The translations under genes were made by a program, and so were the position numbers. This document shows, one piece after another, positions 17,599 to 30,828 of a DNA stretch of 64,000 nucleotides (the stretch's first letter is position 1; every line of letters starts with the position of its first letter). This DNA comes from Thermoanaerobaculales bacterium. GTDB taxonomy: Bacteria > Acidobacteriota > Thermoanaerobaculia > Thermoanaerobaculales > Sulfomarinibacteraceae. The notes under the pieces are model-generated. The model saw only the letters and a program-made list of their open reading frames with translations. It did not search any database and was not told where the DNA came from. The stretch spans positions 59,891 to 123,890 of the forward strand of contig JARFRM010000288.1 of assembly GCA_029287235.1 (NCBI GenBank). The letters are read 5' to 3'.

Positions 17599-19272
17599 TC
17601 ATGGGGTCACCACTGTTGTGCTTTCCGTGGTCAATGCGGGTGCGATCCACCAATTGTTGTCGATTTCCGGTTGCCATGAACCGTTTCGGGCGATGAAGTC
17701 TCCGATGAGATCGGTCATCTCGTCGGAAGACTGCCAGACGACTTCGGTCTCCGCGAGGTGCGGGTAACCCCCGCCTCCGGCCGCGCGGTAGTTGTTGCAG
17801 ACGAGGGTGAAGACCTGATGAAGATCGACGGCATGGCCTTGGATCCGCATATCACGCACCCGGTGGCCCACCTCCCGGGTGGGGTCCAAACGATAGGAAA
17901 CCCCCGCCATCGTGTCCACGTTGTAGTGCGGGATGGTGGCGTCTGTCAATAGCGTGCAGCCGGTGTTCGAGGCGCAATCGAGCCCGTCGTAATAACGTGC
18001 CGCGTGCTCGAGAATGTCTTTGATTTCTGCTCCGCTGACCGCAACCTTCACAAGGGTATTGGGATAGACGTAGAACGCGTAGATCCAGCGCCAGGTCACC
18101 GGCCCTGCCGAGAGATCCGGGGTACGGTCGGTGAGCAGTGAGGCGAGGGAGAGATCCGCCCCCGACGCTTCGAGCTGGACCCGATGGATGAGATCGAGAG
18201 CGGCGCAATCGCGGAGCCGGCAACCGGCCACGCTCAAAGCCTCGGTGACGTTGCCCACGGGTCCATCGAGGGCCTTGGCGACACGGTGGTGAAGTTCGGC
18301 CATGGAGGCCTTGATCGTTTCATCCGGCACGACATCGATCAGCGGGAGGTTGCGGCCTTCCCACGAGGCGATCCGCCAACCATCGGTCCCGTGTTCAAAA
18401 TCGAGGTCGATTCGGGTCAGTAGGCGGGCGCGGGCCCTCGGTTGCGAAACGATGGCGCCGCCGACCTTCCGGGGGGGGATGTCCCGGTGGGTGTGGCCGG
18501 TGAGGAGAACATCGACTCCGGGAATCTGCGCCAGTCGCCAGGCGAAGTCTTCGTGCTCGGTTCCGGAGGAGGCGCCGTCATCGAGGTCCTTTTCGAATCC
18601 GGTGTGGGCGAGGAGGACGATCAGGTCGCAGTCTTCCTTGTCGCGCAGCAGACGGACCTGCTCGCGGGCGACCTCGTCCATGGGACGGAAGATGAGACCC
18701 CGGTAGTGTTCGGGTCGCTCCCAGCCCGGAATGTTCGGGGTCACCATCCCGATGACTCCGACGCGAATGTCACCGGCTTTGATGACCATGTGGGTCTGGA
18801 ACGCCGGTGTTCCGGTCGTCTCGGCGATGGTGTTGGCCGACAGAAATGGGAAGTCCGCCTGTTCCTCGGCCCGGCGGAGGACCTCGAGCCCGAAGTTGAA
18901 CTCGTGGTTGCCCACCGCCATGGCGTCGTAGCCGATGAGATTCATGGTGGCGATGGTTGGGCTCGGTTCGGACCAGCGGACATGGGGGAACTGCTCAAGC
19001 GGCGTGCCCTGGATGGTGTCGCCCGAATCGAGCACGAGGACGGTTCCGTCACCTTCGTGGCGGATCTCCTCGACCAGAGTCGCCACCTGGGCCAGGGAGC
19101 CGTCGGCGGGCCGGTTTCGGAAGTCGTCCCAGGGCAGGACGCTGCCGTGAAGATCGGAGGTGTGAAGGAGAGTGAGTCTCTGATGCTGCGCCGCGGCATA
19201 CTGTGGTGTGAGGGTGGTCACCGATGCGCACCCCACAATGAGAATTGTGGAAAGCCGAAGTCGTCCAGCCAT
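17599..19272 (-). CDS. Periplasmic 5'-nucleotidase / 2',3'-cyclic phosphodiesterase family
   Basis: Exported metallophosphoesterase of 557 aa. After a signal peptide ending near residue 28, the dinuclear-metal motifs follow in order: HTSDLHG, LDSGDTIQG, AVGNHEFNFG and LLTGHTHRD. The C-terminal half matches the 5_nucleotid_C substrate-binding domain (RWIYAFYVYPNTLVKVAVSG, VCNNYRAAGGGGYP). GNHEFNFG favours the CpdB/YfkN branch that removes phosphate from cyclic and 5' nucleotides for scavenging. A TATGAT box (19284-19289 on the complement) sits so close to the ATG that the mRNA may be nearly leaderless; no ribosome site is seen. Exact substrate uncertain. Confidence 0.9.
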   Translation of the reverse strand: MAGRLRLSTILIVGCASVTTLTPQYAAAQHQRLTLLHTSDLHGSVLPWDDFRNRPADGSLAQVATLVEEIRHEGDGTVLVLDSGDTIQGTPLEQFPHVRWSEPSPTIATMNLIGYDAMAVGNHEFNFGLEVLRRAEEQADFPFLSANTIAETTGTPAFQTHMVIKAGDIRVGVIGMVTPNIPGWERPEHYRGLIFRPMDEVAREQVRLLRDKEDCDLIVLLAHTGFEKDLDDGASSGTEHEDFAWRLAQIPGVDVLLTGHTHRDIPPRKVGGAIVSQPRARARLLTRIDLDFEHGTDGWRIASWEGRNLPLIDVVPDETIKASMAELHHRVAKALDGPVGNVTEALSVAGCRLRDCAALDLIHRVQLEASGADLSLASLLTDRTPDLSAGPVTWRWIYAFYVYPNTLVKVAVSGAEIKDILEHAARYYDGLDCASNTGCTLLTDATIPHYNVDTMAGVSYRLDPTREVGHRVRDMRIQGHAVDLHQVFTLVCNNYRAAGGGGYPHLAETEVVWQSSDEMTDLIGDFIARNGSWQPEIDNNWWIAPALTTESTTVVTP

Positions 19273-19314
19273 GGCGTGCGGGGATCATATCAGAGCCCGA
19301 GGGTCCGGTCTTGC

Positions 19315-19343
19315 TTGGCGGGTGGACCGTGACCGCGTATAAC
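19315..19343 (+). promoter_or_regulatory. Promoter of aroC
   Basis: TTGGCG (19315-19320), a 17-bp spacer and TATAAC (19338-19343), giving a 5' leader of roughly 38 nt before the aroC ATG. Confidence 0.5.
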
Positions 19344-19387
19344 TGAGCCATGGTTTCATTTGCTCAACGACTCAGGATCGCCTCCCC

Positions 19388-20575
19388 ATGAGACGGCTTC
19401 GATTTCTTACAGGTGGGGAGTCCCATGGACCTCGGCTGACCGCGATTGTCGAAGGTCTGCCGGCGGGTCTCGAACTCGATCGGACGGGCATCGACGGGTG
19501 GCTCAAGAGAAGGCAGCACGGCTTCGGCCGCGGCGGCCGGCAGCGAATCGAGACCGACATCGTTGAGGTCACCGGAGGGCTCCGGAACGGAAGGACCATG
19601 GGCGGCCCGCTGGTGCTCGAGCTCGAAAACCAGGACTGGAAGAACTGGTCCGAGGTGATGGATCCCTGGGCGACCGATCAGGAGCAGGCACAGAATCGCG
19701 CAGTGACCCGGCCTCGGCCCGGGCACGCCGACTACTCCGGTGGGGCTGCTACGGACCAGCTCGAGGACATGCGCAACGTGCTCGAACGGGCATCGGCGCG
19801 TGAGACCGGGGCGAGGGTCATGGCCGGCGCGGTCTGCGCCCGACTGCTCGCCCGGTATGGGATCGTGCTGCGGTCGGCGGTGCTTCAGCTCGGGCCGCAC
19901 GTCGTCACCGAAGGTCCGCCGACGTGGGAAGATCTCGCCGCGGTAGATTTCGATTCACCCCTGGTCACACCCCGTCCCGACCGCGAAGAGGCTCTGGTGG
20001 AGGCGGTTCGCGCCGCCCGCACCGATGGCGACACCATGGGCGGGGTGGTCGGCGGCGTGGTTCGCGGGCTGCCGCCGGGTCTCGGTTCGCACACCCACTG
20101 GGATCGCAAGCTCGATGGGCTGATCGTTCACGCTCTGGTGAGCATCCACTCGGTCAAGGCCGCCGCCATCGGGGCCGGGATCGAGGTGGCGGGGCGCTTG
20201 GGGTCCCAGGCTCACGATGCGATCCACGTAGCTGACGGGCGGTTGCGCCGGGACAGCAATCGCGCCGGCGGGCTCGAGGGCGGGGTGACCAATGGTGAGG
20301 ATCTGGTGGCGAGGGCCTATTTCAAGCCCATCTCCACGCTCCGCAAGGGGTTGCCGTCGGTGGATCTCACGACCGGCGAGACCGGAGCGACGGCGTGGGA
20401 GCGTTCCGATGTGACCGCCATCGGCGCGGCGCCGGTGATCGTCGAGTCCATGCTCGCGCTGGTCCTCGCCGACGAGCTGCTGGTCAAGCTCGGCGGTGAC
20501 GCGATCGTCGATACCGACACCGCTTGGGAGGCGCTCTGCAAACGTCTCGAGCCCTGGTGGCGTCCCCGCGCCTAG
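19388..20575 (+). CDS. aroC: Chorismate synthase AroC
   Basis: Last shikimate step: EPSP to chorismate, using reduced FMN; cytoplasmic. The 395 aa begin RFLTGGESHGP, followed by RRQHGFGRGGRQ, GRTMGGPL, ARPRPGHADYSG-like PRPRPGHADY and RASARET, all signature elements, and later the conserved NRAGGLEGGVTNGEDL region. The ATG at 19388 gives the standard N-terminus. It stands alone, with the ECF sigma gene converging from the right. Confidence 0.97.
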   Translation: MRRLRFLTGGESHGPRLTAIVEGLPAGLELDRTGIDGWLKRRQHGFGRGGRQRIETDIVEVTGGLRNGRTMGGPLVLELENQDWKNWSEVMDPWATDQEQAQNRAVTRPRPGHADYSGGAATDQLEDMRNVLERASARETGARVMAGAVCARLLARYGIVLRSAVLQLGPHVVTEGPPTWEDLAAVDFDSPLVTPRPDREEALVEAVRAARTDGDTMGGVVGGVVRGLPPGLGSHTHWDRKLDGLIVHALVSIHSVKAAAIGAGIEVAGRLGSQAHDAIHVADGRLRRDSNRAGGLEGGVTNGEDLVARAYFKPISTLRKGLPSVDLTTGETGATAWERSDVTAIGAAPVIVESMLALVLADELLVKLGGDAIVDTDTAWEALCKRLEPWWRPRA

Positions 20576-20679
20576 AGTTCTGCTGCTGACCCGGAAGAAG
20601 GTTCCTTCGGCTCCGGCCTTCCTGGACGCCCAAGGCGTCCCAGCGTCGCGCGATCAGCGTGGTCATGTGTCCTTGCGGT

Positions 20680-21252
20680 TCACTTTCCCAAGCGCAGCGC
20701 TTCGAGCTTCTTGCGCAGGCGCTTGCGTACCCGCATGAGCCGCATCTTGAGCGCGCCCTCGCTGAGCTCGAGGCGGCCGGCCATGCTCTCGATGCTCTCG
20801 CCGTTGGCCTTGGCGACGAGAAGTTCCACGACCTCGGGATCCTCGCTGTCGAGAACCGTCATCATGAGCCGGGCCTCGGCGACCCGCTCGGCCTGTTCGT
20901 GAGGGTCGTCGTCGGACTCGACATGGAGGGCGGCGTCGAGCTCGTCCTCCTTGCGCACCGCCATCCGCCGGAGGTAGTCCCGAGCCGCGTTGGCGGCGAT
21001 CCGTCGAACCCACGCCTTGAAGGTCCGTGGATCCTTGAGGCTGGGCAAACGGTCCCACGCTCGGAGAGCAACGTCCTGGGCGAGATCCTGGGCGGTGTCC
21101 GGCTGGCGGACCCCGCACGCGACAAGGGTCGAGGTGATGGCCGCCCGGTGGGATTGGAGCAGCTCGGCGAAGGCGCTCTCATCACCTGACCTGGCGCGTC
21201 GGACAAGTGCGGCGGTCGCTTCCCATGGGGATTGGTCGGTGGTCGTGCTCAC
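20680..21252 (-). CDS. ECF-type RNA polymerase sigma factor
   Basis: A 190-aa group-4 sigma factor. Region 2 is visible (VRRARSGDESAFAELL, DLAQDVALRAWDRL, FKAWVRRIAANAARDYLRR), a short acidic linker follows, and region 4 carries the helix-turn-helix (MAGRLELSEGALKMRLMRVR). No anti-sigma gene adjoins it, so its signal is unknown; a small anti-sigma-like membrane protein is encoded at 27942 but not next to it. It is divergent from carA with only 37 bp between starts, and converges on aroC. Confidence 0.92.
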   Translation of the reverse strand: MSTTTDQSPWEATAALVRRARSGDESAFAELLQSHRAAITSTLVACGVRQPDTAQDLAQDVALRAWDRLPSLKDPRTFKAWVRRIAANAARDYLRRMAVRKEDELDAALHVESDDDPHEQAERVAEARLMMTVLDSEDPEVVELLVAKANGESIESMAGRLELSEGALKMRLMRVRKRLRKKLEALRLGK

Positions 21253-21289
21253 GTGGTCCTAGGATACCGTGTTACCCTACGCCGACGGC

Positions 21290-25680
<4,391 letters not shown>

Positions 25681-25774
25681 GTTTTAGCCATTGGCCATTA
25701 GCCATCAGCTCCATCGCAGGGGTTGATTGAGCCGCCACGAAATGCGATCGTGGTCAAGCTAACAGCTAACAGCT
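25681..25774. repeat. AGCCATTGGCC/CTAACAGCTAACAG word repeats between carB and a convergent gene
   Basis: Short near-repeats (TTAGCCATTGGCCATTAGCC; GCTAACAGCTAACAGC) fill the convergent spacer. They resemble the AGCTATCAGCCCTTGGCTG stretch after rpoD. Confidence 0.55.
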
Positions 25775-26668
25775 TTAGTACAGACTCGTCAGTCTGTACT
25801 CCGCCAGGAGCCTTGCATCGATGAGGTCGTATCGGCTGCCCTCGACGCGGAAGTACTGGGGTCCGACGGTGTAGTTGCGCTCGATCTTCTGGACCACGAT
25901 TTCGGGGTCGGCCAACATTCGGAGGGGGGCGCTGACGAGGCTGTAACTGAGGAATCGGAGATCGTCCTCGGTGTCGAAGATGCCGTCAAGCCCGGCCGAG
26001 GTCAACACGAGCCGCAGCCACTCGCCCTTGCCGAGCTCGGGTCGATCGACGGTGTGGAACTTGGCCTGCAGGCCTGCCTCGAGATCGGCCGCGATCACAG
26101 GATCGTTCGCCCAGCCGTCGCCGCGGTCGACGATCCGGGTCTCGATGCGGTAGGGATTGCCCCAGCCGTCGACCGAGCGAACTTCGAAGAACTCGCGAAC
26201 CGAGGCCGGAGCCATGTCGGTGTCCGCACCGAAAAACACCAGCGGCATCCAGCCGCGCACGTTCATCGTCGATTTCGGAGCGAGCACCGGCGCCCAGTCG
26301 CCCTCGAACGCAAAGGCCTCGATCTCGCGGACCGCGTAACGTGACGCCGCCGCGCCGATCTCGTGCGCCCGATGGATGGTCACCAACTCGGCGGCCCGGC
26401 CGCTGTCGCCGGAGACCATCCAGCGAAGCGTCGTCGGCAGATCGGGTCCGGGCCCGGTGTCGCGCAGGCGGGCGAATCCCAGGACCGGTAGGAGAATGAT
26501 GGCGCCGTAGACCAGGAACCGCCAGCCGCCGGAGGCGAGAGTCTGGAGAATCGAGCGACGGGGCGGGACGGCCACGGCGGTGCTGAGATCCCAACCGCAG
26601 TTCGAGCAGATCGTGGACCGCACCGGCATGTCGGCGCCGCAAGACGCGCAAGTAGTGACGTTATCCAT
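25775..26668 (-). CDS. Zinc-ribbon membrane protein with pseudopilin-like C-terminal domain
   Basis: I do not recognise a named family for the whole 297-aa protein. It starts with a four-cysteine zinc ribbon (CASC at about 6-9, CSNC near 20-23), then one membrane segment (FLVYGAIILLPVLGFARL, about 47-64). The remaining 230 residues contain VDGWGNPYRIETR and TSAGLDGIFDTEDDLRF, the pattern seen at the C-terminus of major type II pseudopilins (GspG), where Asp residues bind calcium. It lacks a prepilin cleavage site. The ATG at 26668 is chosen because the ribbon begins right after it; the open frame extends to 26773 through repeat-like DNA. No strong ribosome site. Confidence 0.7.
   Translation of the reverse strand: MDNVTTCASCGADMPVRSTICSNCGWDLSTAVAVPPRRSILQTLASGGWRFLVYGAIILLPVLGFARLRDTGPGPDLPTTLRWMVSGDSGRAAELVTIHRAHEIGAAASRYAVREIEAFAFEGDWAPVLAPKSTMNVRGWMPLVFFGADTDMAPASVREFFEVRSVDGWGNPYRIETRIVDRGDGWANDPVIAADLEAGLQAKFHTVDRPELGKGEWLRLVLTSAGLDGIFDTEDDLRFLSYSLVSAPLRMLADPEIVVQKIERNYTVGPQYFRVEGSRYDLIDARLLAEYRLTSLY
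25777..25800. repeat. Perfect 10-bp inverted repeat at the end of the zinc-ribbon gene
   Basis: AGTACAGACT (25777-25786), CGTC loop, AGTCTGTACT (25791-25800). It lies over the last codons and stop of the minus-strand gene. No T-run follows on either strand, so it is not a typical intrinsic terminator. Confidence 0.6.
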
Positions 26669-26694
26669 GTTGCAAGAGTAGCGCATGTGAAGGT

Positions 26695-26800
26695 GTGAGC
26701 TGAAACCGCAGAGACGCAAAGTGGGCAAAGACACCGCACATCGCATGTCGCAACCACGAAGGCACCAAGACACGTAGGACTCACAAGATCATCACATATC
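26695..26800. repeat. ACGCAAAG / ACCACGAAGGCACCAAGAC word repeats
   Basis: AAACCGCAGAGACGCAAAGT, CAAAGACACCGCACATCGC and CAACCACGAAGGCACCAAGA in the spacer before the zinc-ribbon gene. Same family as blocks at 27808-27872 and 38690-38890. Confidence 0.6.
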
Positions 26801-26875
26801 ATCTGTCGATCTGACGTTGCGCTCGACGAGGCACGCGACGTCAGATTGATCGCGATGCTGGGCGATCTTGGCATC

Positions 26876-27685
26876 TTAGAGGTTTCTGTTCCCGCGTCTC
26901 CGCCCGGTCCGCGCGATGAGCCACCTCGTGGGCGCCGGAGCCAGCGCCGCAGTCCAGACCATGAGGCGAAGGGCGAAGGGATGGTAGACCACCGGCCGCG
27001 GTCGGCGGACGACATCGAGAACGATCTCGGCGCAGCTCTCGGGGGAGCTGACTGAGATCCACGAGCCGAGGCTGGGGATGTGCTCGTGGGATCCCGGGTT
27101 GACTTGGAAGTACTCGCTCGAGACCTCTCCGAAGTAGATCAGCGAGCTCCTGACGCCGGTGCCTCTGAGATCCTGACAGAGCGCCTCATGGAGTCCGCGG
27201 AGAGCCCACCGCGACGCTGTGTAGGCGGTGGCACCGGGCCACGGGATGACCGATGCCGGAGAGCCGACGTGAATCAACAGGCCTCGGCCGGCAGCGATCA
27301 TTTCGCCGATGAAGGCGCGGCTGGTTTGGGCCGCCGCGAGGTAGGGCGCGCCGATCATGGAGTCGATCTCGGCCGGGGTGGTCTCCTCGAGGAAACGCCA
27401 GATCCCGGCGCCCGCTGAATTGACGACCAGCGACGGGGCGCCCCAGATCGCGAGCACCCGATCGGCCATCTCGTTGACGGCGGAGCCTCGCGAAGCATCG
27501 AGCGCTTCGACCATGGCCTCGCCGCCGGCCTCTCTGATGGTTGTCGCGAGCTCCTCGAGTCGATCGGCGCGACGCGCCACCAGCACCACCCGCCAACCGT
27601 CATTGGAAAGGGTGAGCGCCGATGCCGCCCCGATTCCGCTGGACGCTCCGGTGATCACGGCGATAGGTTGAGAGGATTTGGTCAT
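26876..27685 (-). CDS. Short-chain dehydrogenase/reductase with YxxxR in place of YxxxK
   Basis: Classical SDR of 269 aa. NAD(P) binding is shown by TGASSGIG (12-19) and NSAGAG (89-94), and an Arg-rich segment after beta-2 (VARRADRL) suggests NADP. The active-site region reads GSPASVIPWPGATAYTASR: Tyr155 is present but the partner position 159 is Arg where nearly all classical SDRs have Lys. The C-terminal extension (about 225-265) is hydrophobic then Arg-rich, possibly membrane-associated. Substrate unknown. It stands alone on the minus strand. Confidence 0.88.
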   Translation of the reverse strand: MTKSSQPIAVITGASSGIGAASALTLSNDGWRVVLVARRADRLEELATTIREAGGEAMVEALDASRGSAVNEMADRVLAIWGAPSLVVNSAGAGIWRFLEETTPAEIDSMIGAPYLAAAQTSRAFIGEMIAAGRGLLIHVGSPASVIPWPGATAYTASRWALRGLHEALCQDLRGTGVRSSLIYFGEVSSEYFQVNPGSHEHIPSLGSWISVSSPESCAEIVLDVVRRPRPVVYHPFALRLMVWTAALAPAPTRWLIARTGRRRGNRNL

Positions 27686-27807
27686 GGGGAAAGCGTACCT
27701 GAACCAGAGGAGTCAAGGTCCCGTTCGATTGACGCCGACGAGGATCTGTAGTCGCTTTTGCCCGTGATTGCCCCCCGGACGTTGTTTGGCCGATACGGCC
27801 CACGACC

Positions 27808-27872
27808 CACTTTGTGTCTTCGAGGCTTTGTGGTTGCGACGTCATCTGCGCTCTCTCCGGTTTCTCCGTGCG
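27808..27872. repeat. CTTTGTGTCTTCGAGG / TTTCTCCGTGCG word repeats
   Basis: The block CACTTTGTGTCTTCGAGGCT, GTGGTTGCGACGTCATCTGC and CGGTTTCTCCGTGCG is nearly the reverse complement of the words at about 38812-38885. It sits between the SDR gene and the small membrane protein gene and shows no gene. Confidence 0.65.
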
Positions 27873-27941
27873 CTGGCTGGGCCTCGGTGTTCGACCCGTT
27901 ACCTCTCCCGACGTCACGCGTCCTAATGAGTGGAGAAGATG

Positions 27942-28505
27942 ATGATTTCCCCGAATTGCCCCGACCACGGACGACTGGTGCTCGACCTTGCACTGGGTCG
28001 CCTCGACGATGAGGCCGCTGGCAAGGCGGAGAGTGTCAGTGAGTCCTGCCCGGTCTGCCGGGCGTGGTGGTACGAGCACTTCGAAAGTGATGCGGCTCAG
28101 GCTGTCGATGATGTTGTGGCCGTGACCTTCAGCGATCTCCAGCTTCCAGCACGACGGCGCAGCCACCGATGGTTGGCGGCGGCGGCTGCGGTTGTGATGG
28201 CGTTCGGCGTAGGGACCCTGTGGTTGTCGCAGAACAGTCCGACCGTTGATGAAGAGATCCCGGCGCGAACGGCGTCGATCCAGACCTTCGATTTCGAGGT
28301 CCCGGAGGCCGTGAGCGAGTTCGCCATGATTGAGGTTCCGGATCCCGATCCGGCGCCCATCCCGCAGCCGGCAGTCCATCGGGTGGTTCCCCAGAAGACG
28401 GTCGTCGCCGCTGCGGACCCGGTTGTGGTCGAGGAATCCTCCGCGCCTCTCTTTTCCGGTGGCTTCGAAACCGGCGACCTCAGCGCCTGGGTGCCGAGCA
28501 CGTAG
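27942..28505 (+). CDS. Small anti-sigma-like membrane protein ending in a GFE tail
   Basis: About 187 aa, unrecognised as a whole. The N-terminus has NCPDHG and, some 30 residues on, CPVCRAWW, so a zinc-binding anti-sigma-like fold (as in zinc-finger anti-sigma factors) is plausible. One membrane segment follows (WLAAAAAVVMAFGVGTLWL). The outer part is Pro/Val-rich and ends SSAPLFSGGFETGDLSAWVP, matching the end of the C25 protease at 14483. GGAG six bases upstream supports ATG 27942; ATG 27939 and GTG 27930 are alternatives. No sigma gene adjoins it. Confidence 0.6.
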   Translation: MISPNCPDHGRLVLDLALGRLDDEAAGKAESVSESCPVCRAWWYEHFESDAAQAVDDVVAVTFSDLQLPARRRSHRWLAAAAAVVMAFGVGTLWLSQNSPTVDEEIPARTASIQTFDFEVPEAVSEFAMIEVPDPDPAPIPQPAVHRVVPQKTVVAAADPVVVEESSAPLFSGGFETGDLSAWVPST

Positions 28506-28680
28506 GTCTTCGCGCGTCCGCACGGAGACTCGATTCTCGATACTCGATTCATCGCACGCACAAGCAATGGGATTGCGCTGAAAGAGCGCTTGACATGCCG
28601 GGATGACGGACCGAATCCTGCATCTTGCTCGAGCTGCGATACCATACCGTCTGCCCGGTTTTCCGGGTGGGAGGTCCCCA

Positions 28681-30759
28681 ATGCAGCGTTGCTTCCTGAA
28701 TTTCGTCATCACCTCGGCGATCGTGGGCTGTGCGCTCACCGCAGCCGCCGAAACCCACCCCTTCAATGTTCACGACATGGTCGCGATGGATCGGATCGGT
28801 GATCATCAGCCGTCGCCCGACGGATCAATGGTCGCGTTCGTGGTGACGACCATGGATCTCGAGGCCAACCGTGGCGGGCGGAATCTCTGGCTCGCAGCCA
28901 CCGATGGTTCGGTGGTGCGTCAGTTGACGACCCACGGTTCTTCGGATGTGAGCCCCCGGTGGGCGGATGCGCGAATGCTCTACTTTCTTTCGACTCGATC
29001 GGGATCGTCGCAGGTGTGGCGGATGGCCGTCGATGGAGGAGAGGCCGAGCAGGTGACCGAGGTGCCCCTCGACATCGAGGCTTTCAAGATCGGACCCGGC
29101 GGCAAGGCGCTCTACCTGGGTCTCAAGGTCTTCGCAGATTGCGAGGACCCGGTGCCGTGCACGGTCGAGCGACTCGAGATTGAAGCCGCGCGGAAAACGA
29201 CCGGGATGGTCTTCGATCAGGTCTTCGTCCGTCACTGGGACTTCTGGAAGGACGGCCGCCGCAATCATGTGTTCAGGCTCGCCCTGGGCGAGGACGGATT
29301 GCCGAGCGGCCAACCGGTGGACCTGATGTCCGGCGTCGACGGCGATTGCCCGACCATTCCCTGGGGTGGTGGCGAAGACTGGACAGTCTCGCCCGACGAC
29401 GCGACGGTGGTGTATACGGCCAAGGTGGTCGGCGGCTCCGAGGAGGCCTGGTCCACCGACTATGACCTCTGGGTCGTGCCCACCGACGGGTCGTCCCCGG
29501 CAACCAAACTGACCGAGGCCAACCGGGCATGGGACGCATCGCCCGTGTTTTCACCCGACGGCACGAAGCTCGCCTATCTCGCCATGACCAGAGCCGGTTA
29601 CGAGGCGGACCGCTTCCGAGTGTTGATCATGGACTGGCCCGGCGGTGAGCCCCGGGTGCTGACCGAGGCCTGGGATCGGTCGCCGCGCGCCATCGTATGG
29701 TCGCCCGATGGGGCCTGGCTCTATGCATCGGCCGACAACATAGGCAATCACTCCATCTTCCGCATCGACCCGAGTAACGGAGCCGTTCAAGCCCTCCTCA
29801 CGCGTCACACGAACTCGGGTCCGAGACCACTGGCGGACGGTCGCCTGCTCTTCGCGCGTGACAAGCTGACCTCGCCGGTGGAGCTCTTCGTCCGGCCGGC
29901 CGACGGAGGAGATCCGATCCAGATCACCGACCTCAACGGTGATCGGCTTGCGGCCGTCGACTTCGGTTCCTACACTCAGTTCTCGTTCGCCGGAGCCCAT
30001 GGTGATGAGGTCTTCGGTTATTTCATCGAGCCCGTCGATCGCGATCCCGGCAAGAACTACCCGCTCGCCTTCTTGATCCATGGTGGTCCCCAAGGCAGCT
30101 TCGACGATCACTTCCACTATCGGTGGAACCCTCAGATCTACGCCGGTCACGGGTACGCGGTGGTCATGATCGACTTCCACGGATCCACGGGCTACGGTCA
30201 GGCCTTCACCGATGCCATCAACGGCGACTGGGGCGGGGCGCCTTTCGAGGATCTCATGAAGGGGCTCGATGATGTCCTGCGCCGTCACAGCTGGATCGAC
30301 CCCGACCGGGTGGCGGCGGCGGGCGCAAGCTTCGGCGGCTACATGATCAACTGGATTCAGGGCAAGACCGATCGTTTTGCCGCTCTGGTATGTCACGACG
30401 GCAACCTCGACGAGACCATGGCCTACTTCAACACCGAGGAACTGTGGTTCCCCGAGTGGGAGCACGGTGGGACCCCATGGGCGAATCCTGAAGGCTACGC
30501 CAAACACTCGCCGGTACGGCTTGTGGGCAACTGGAAGACTCCGGAGCTCGTCATCCACGGTGCCCTTGATTACCGCGTCGTCGACACCCAGGGACTGGCC
30601 ACATTCAACGCACTCCAGCGCCGCGGGGTGCCGTCGCAATTGCTCTACTACCCGGATGAGAATCACTGGGTCTTGAAACCGCTCAACTCCATCCAGTGGC
30701 ACGAGGTCGTGCTCGACTGGATGGACCGGTGGACACAGCCCGCCGGCAGTGAAGAGTGA
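28681..30759 (+). CDS. Secreted S9 family (prolyl oligopeptidase/DPP-like) serine peptidase
   Basis: Exported peptidase of 692 aa. A signal peptide (FVITSAIVGCALTAAAET) is followed by a seven-bladed propeller with WD40-like SPDG repeats, then an alpha/beta hydrolase domain from about residue 450. The catalytic triad is visible: Ser550 in GASFGGYM, Asp630 in HGALDYRV and His662 in DENHWV. The family cleaves oligopeptides or acyl-peptides; the order of motifs suits the acylaminoacyl-peptidase/DPP IV branch. GGGAGG six bases before ATG 28681 and the signal peptide decide the start over an upstream GTG/ATG frame from 28603. It probably works in the periplasm in peptide use. Confidence 0.93.
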   Translation: MQRCFLNFVITSAIVGCALTAAAETHPFNVHDMVAMDRIGDHQPSPDGSMVAFVVTTMDLEANRGGRNLWLAATDGSVVRQLTTHGSSDVSPRWADARMLYFLSTRSGSSQVWRMAVDGGEAEQVTEVPLDIEAFKIGPGGKALYLGLKVFADCEDPVPCTVERLEIEAARKTTGMVFDQVFVRHWDFWKDGRRNHVFRLALGEDGLPSGQPVDLMSGVDGDCPTIPWGGGEDWTVSPDDATVVYTAKVVGGSEEAWSTDYDLWVVPTDGSSPATKLTEANRAWDASPVFSPDGTKLAYLAMTRAGYEADRFRVLIMDWPGGEPRVLTEAWDRSPRAIVWSPDGAWLYASADNIGNHSIFRIDPSNGAVQALLTRHTNSGPRPLADGRLLFARDKLTSPVELFVRPADGGDPIQITDLNGDRLAAVDFGSYTQFSFAGAHGDEVFGYFIEPVDRDPGKNYPLAFLIHGGPQGSFDDHFHYRWNPQIYAGHGYAVVMIDFHGSTGYGQAFTDAINGDWGGAPFEDLMKGLDDVLRRHSWIDPDRVAAAGASFGGYMINWIQGKTDRFAALVCHDGNLDETMAYFNTEELWFPEWEHGGTPWANPEGYAKHSPVRLVGNWKTPELVIHGALDYRVVDTQGLATFNALQRRGVPSQLLYYPDENHWVLKPLNSIQWHEVVLDWMDRWTQPAGSEE

Positions 30760-30780
30760 GGCGCACGATCGAGTCACCAC

Positions 30781-30808
30781 TTCACTGTTGATCAGGTGTT
30801 GATATGAT
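30781..30808 (+). promoter_or_regulatory. Possible promoter of the FHA gene
   Basis: TTCACT (30781-30786), a 16-bp spacer and TATGAT (30803-30808), about 20 nt before the GTG start of the FHA gene. Confidence 0.4.
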
Positions 30809-30828
30809 GGGGCATCCCGGAGGATGAC

